Below, one piece after another: positions 61,784 to 64,000 of a DNA stretch of 64,000 bases (position 1 is its first letter; each line of letters starts with the position of its first letter). Source of the DNA: Bifidobacterium oedipodis. GTDB lineage: Bacteria > Actinomycetota > Actinomycetes > Actinomycetales > Bifidobacteriaceae. Location: NCBI RefSeq assembly GCF_012932425.1, contig NZ_JAAIII010000001.1, positions 310,001 to 374,000 of the forward strand. The letters run 5' to 3'. A program made the position numbers and the translations under genes. The notes under the pieces are model-generated. The model was given only the letters and a program-made list of their open reading frames with translations, was not told the DNA's origin and made no database searches.

Positions 61784-62367
61784 TGCATAATACATATTTT
61801 GACAAATGGATTCTATATTTTTCTTCATATTTACCTTTGTATTTCATTTTGGGGTTTAAGGAAACGGATATTTTTCCGGAAGGTGAAACGGTTAATTATT
61901 ACCAATGGATTGTTGAACAAGGCAGAAGTAATTTCTTATTTTACATTGTTTTGGTTGTTTTGATTACTATTTCTGTCTTTGATCTAATTCGCCTACTAGA
62001 AAAAAGGAACAGGAAACAAATAAAGCTGGGCAATTTTCAAATTAACCCTGAAAGCGATTCCTTAATGAACTACGTAATCACTTATTTTCCACCATTGCTG
62101 ACTCTTGAAATTGATAATACTAAATCCCTTCTGGTTAATGCTTTAATTTTTTTAATTATTGGCTGTATTTATGTAGGATCAAGCGCTACCTTTCTTAATC
62201 CTGTATTAGGTGTCCTTGGGTATCGTATTTTCGCTATCGAAGGTGCGGCACATGCTCATCATATTATTTCGAGTTTAACTTTTGATGAGCTTGAGAGGGT
62301 CAAGGTTGAGAATAGAACTGTTCATACAAAGCGTATTGGTGAAGGAGTTCTTTTAATTACTCAGTAG
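61783..62367 (+). CDS. kwaA: Kiwa-like membrane protein KwaA
   Basis: A 194-residue membrane protein with about four hydrophobic segments (WILYFSSYLPLYFILGF; FLFYIVLVVLITISVFDLI; YFPPLLTL with an adjacent LLVNALIFLIIGCIYVG; and a C-terminal loop). The sequence NPVLGVLGYRIF, near 140-150, and the cytoplasmic tail fit KwaA. The ATG overlaps the kwaB stop by one base (TGATG), so they are coupled. Very AT-rich (ATTTTT runs), a sign of recent transfer. If not KwaA, it is a membrane partner of the DUF4868 protein. Confidence 0.68.
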   Translation: MHNTYFDKWILYFSSYLPLYFILGFKETDIFPEGETVNYYQWIVEQGRSNFLFYIVLVVLITISVFDLIRLLEKRNRKQIKLGNFQINPESDSLMNYVITYFPPLLTLEIDNTKSLLVNALIFLIIGCIYVGSSATFLNPVLGVLGYRIFAIEGAAHAHHIISSLTFDELERVKVENRTVHTKRIGEGVLLITQ

Positions 62368-62406
62368 TGTTTATGTTGTTTTCTACTTGAATAAAACCAT
62401 CATTGT

Positions 62407-63444
62407 TCACGTTGGCCAATAAATCCGCGTAAGCGGCAGCAGCGCCTGCGTCGCTGGATCCGTAGTCTCGTAATTATCCACGAGGACGCGGACGAAGCGG
62501 TCGAGATCCAGCAGGGTTACGGGGACGCGGGCGCGTTCGGCTTCGTACACGGCTTCCTTGGTGAAGCCGCCGGTGCTGATGTACAGGCCTTTGTCGGCGT
62601 CATGCAGTCTGCCGATGAACGAGCGCAGGGCCGGAGCGCCCATTTTCTCCTTGCGGTGCTTCACCTCGACGATGATGCGCGGCGACGACAGGCCCAAACC
62701 GTCCGGCGAGGCGATGACGTCGCGTCCCTGGTCGCCGCCCTTCGGCGTCATGGACGTGCGGTAGCCCATGGCCCGCAACAGGCCGGCTGCAAGCAGTTCC
62801 ATTTCGTCCCAGCTGAGCAGCGTAATGCGATCCTTGATCTTCTCGATGCTCTCATCGACCGTGGTGTGCAGGATTTCGGCGTCATCCGTGGCGTCGGTCG
62901 CGTTTGTCGTCGTGTCCGTTCCGTCGCTGGTTGTAGTTGCTGTTTCCGACGCATGTTTGCCATCGGCCGCGTTCATCAGCTCGTTCATCACGTCGTCATT
63001 GACCTAGCTGAGCGTGGCAATGGTGCCCACCCAGCGAATTCTTGGCGGAATCGGACAGCAGGTCGCGCGGCGCGAGCTTGTTCCACGTGACCTTGTGGGA
63101 GTAACGGAAGTCGTGCTCCTCGTCATTGTCGGATGGCTTGAGCTCGCACTCTCCGGCAATGATGCCGAGATGGTACATCCGCGACGACGGGTCATAGGTG
63201 ACGACGGTGTCACCGACCTGCATCACGCTGCCGAACCGGTAGGCTTGACCAGCGATCATCGCCTGTGTCTGAGTCGAGGAATTCGCGTACTGCGTGGCGA
63301 CACGTCGGCCGATGTCCTCGCGCGTGGCATGGGCGAGCTCGAAGTCGGTGAATGTCCATAAATTGCGATATATCCGTTGTCAAACCAGTCGTTCGCGTAC
63401 TTTGCTCCACGTTCCGCACGAATCAGCCAAGCGCTCAGCCCCAA
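62407..63444 (-). pseudogene. Decayed Mrr-type restriction endonuclease
   Basis: The parts in three frames reconstruct one Mrr-like nuclease. N-terminal SAWLIRAERGAKYANDWFDNGYIAI is followed by FTDFELAHATREDIGRRVATQYANSSTQ, then QAYRFGSVMQVGDTVVTYDP to DLLSDSAKNSLG, then a C-terminal nuclease domain with GGDQGRDV and IIVEVKHRKE (Asp and Glu-x-Lys). Breaks: an apparent deletion/frameshift near 63350, a frameshift near 63030, an in-frame TAG at 63004-63006, and probable loss of the start codon (CTG at 63436-63438 after AGAGGA). The last intact frame is 62407-62991 (194 residues); whether it is still translated is unknown. Confidence 0.75.
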
Positions 63445-63640
63445 TCCTCTACGACGCCCTTGCCGTCTCCCTGTCGTCTTCGCCCCGGCAGCGGCGGCAT
63501 CGCCCACCCGGCGCACTGCTTAAGATTATGGCCGCATCCTTGGATTTAGTGGTTGGTGCTGGGGCCTGCGGTGGAAGTATTGATTTTGGTGCACGGCGTA
63601 CAATGAACTATACCGACGGCTGTGAAACGGGGTGAGTGCG

Positions 63641-63834
63641 ATGCCGAACGAGTGGCTCAAAGACCGGGTCGAGGATGTCGCCTTGGCTGTTCACTCCACG
63701 CAGATGGAGCCGCCGCCTTCATGGATGATGCTAGGGATTACGCGAAGGGGCTGATCGATTCCGCCGAATTAGTGTTTCGCACCCGGCGCCGCTATGGGCT
63801 GGATGCGAAAGACTTGCGTTCATGTGCCAGTTGA
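63641..63834 (+). pseudogene. Frameshifted small gene, perhaps VbhA-like antitoxin
   Basis: The ATG at 63641 (after GGGGTGAG) encodes MPNEWLKDRVEDVALAVHST then QMEP and ends early at 63754. In another frame the next bases give FMDDARDYAKGLIDSAELVFRTRRRYG. Joined at a frameshift near 63712 these read like one small helical protein with the VHSTQMEG-type turn of VbhA/Fic antitoxins. No Fic gene is in the window. Low certainty. Confidence 0.35.
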
Positions 63835-63863
63835 CATATTGTCTATAGCAACAGTAGCCTTCA

Positions 63864-63894
63864 AGCCTCCTAACAGTGCTCAAACCCGGAGGCT
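63864..63894 (+). terminator. Possible terminator
   Basis: AGCCTCC (63864-63870) pairs with GGAGGCT (63888-63894), followed by CTTGTTTTA. The rest of the window to 64000 shows no clear gene. Confidence 0.35.
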
Positions 63895-64000
63895 CTTGTT
63901 TTATCCATAGGAGGCGGAAGGTACACAAACAGGTCAACTGGGAAAGAATACTTGCGTAGGATTATGGATTTTCTTCAGCAAAACGATTCGTGCCAGTATG

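Noticed and set aside
1..64000. tRNA, rRNA or complete insertion sequence
   Set aside because: No cloverleaf-like or rRNA-like conserved sequence was seen and no transposase or integrase gene was found; I cannot exclude a short unrecognised RNA.

Overview
The window reads as chromosomal DNA of a Bifidobacterium, most likely of the B. longum/B. breve group. The reasons are its high GC, actinobacterial gene pairs (a DUF3000 protein before RNase D, and a DUF4192 protein before the principal sigma factor), a GTG/TTG-starting housekeeping set, pyruvate formate-lyase with its activase, and sugar ABC importers that lack their own ATPase. Species is inference; genus is fairly secure. I saw no rRNA, tRNA or CRISPR array.

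Region 1 (1-21.7 kb) is a sugar-acid catabolic island. It holds a non-phosphorylating L-rhamnose route (rhamnonate dehydratase, rhamnose dehydrogenase-like SDR, lactonase-like amidohydrolase) and a DhuD/DhuI-like pair for unsaturated uronates. Next come two SGNH esterases and an ABC importer with a YesL-like DUF624 protein. Intracellular GH115-like and GH28-like hydrolases, a LacI regulator, an altronate dehydratase, a TIM-barrel isomerase and a GPH hexuronide-type transporter complete it. Together they suggest uptake and cytoplasmic breakdown of acetylated, rhamnose- and uronate-containing oligosaccharides (pectin or gum fragments). Two shared DNA motifs (TGGCAACA and AAACCGRTTT) tie separate promoters together. 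Five copies of an unusual long palindrome sit directly after stop codons in this region.

Region 2 (21.8-49.6 kb) is mostly core genome: PlsC acyltransferase, a HigB/HigA-like toxin-antitoxin pair, a PASTA Ser/Thr kinase, polyprenyl synthetase, principal sigma factor, topoisomerase subunit B, a GPH transporter, an exported hydrolase, HAD phosphatase, M20 amidohydrolase, NAD synthetase, pflB/pflA, RNase D, trigger factor and MazG.

Region 3 (49.7-64 kb) is a variable, AT-richer defence island. It opens with two tandem-repeat arrays (22 bp and 33 bp). A MntA/HepT-like pair follows, bracketed by a duplicated gene end, then an orphan nucleotidyltransferase with a 56-residue partner and an XRE regulator. 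A type I restriction-modification operon follows; it is led by an extra HTH/methylase-like protein with a changed catalytic motif. Downstream and translationally close is a Kiwa-like pair (KwaB then KwaA), then a decayed Mrr-type nuclease and a frameshifted small gene. The most unusual observations are the palindrome family, the pseudo-methylase + HsdMSR + Kiwa arrangement, and an interspersed repeat captured in frame inside the topoisomerase gene.
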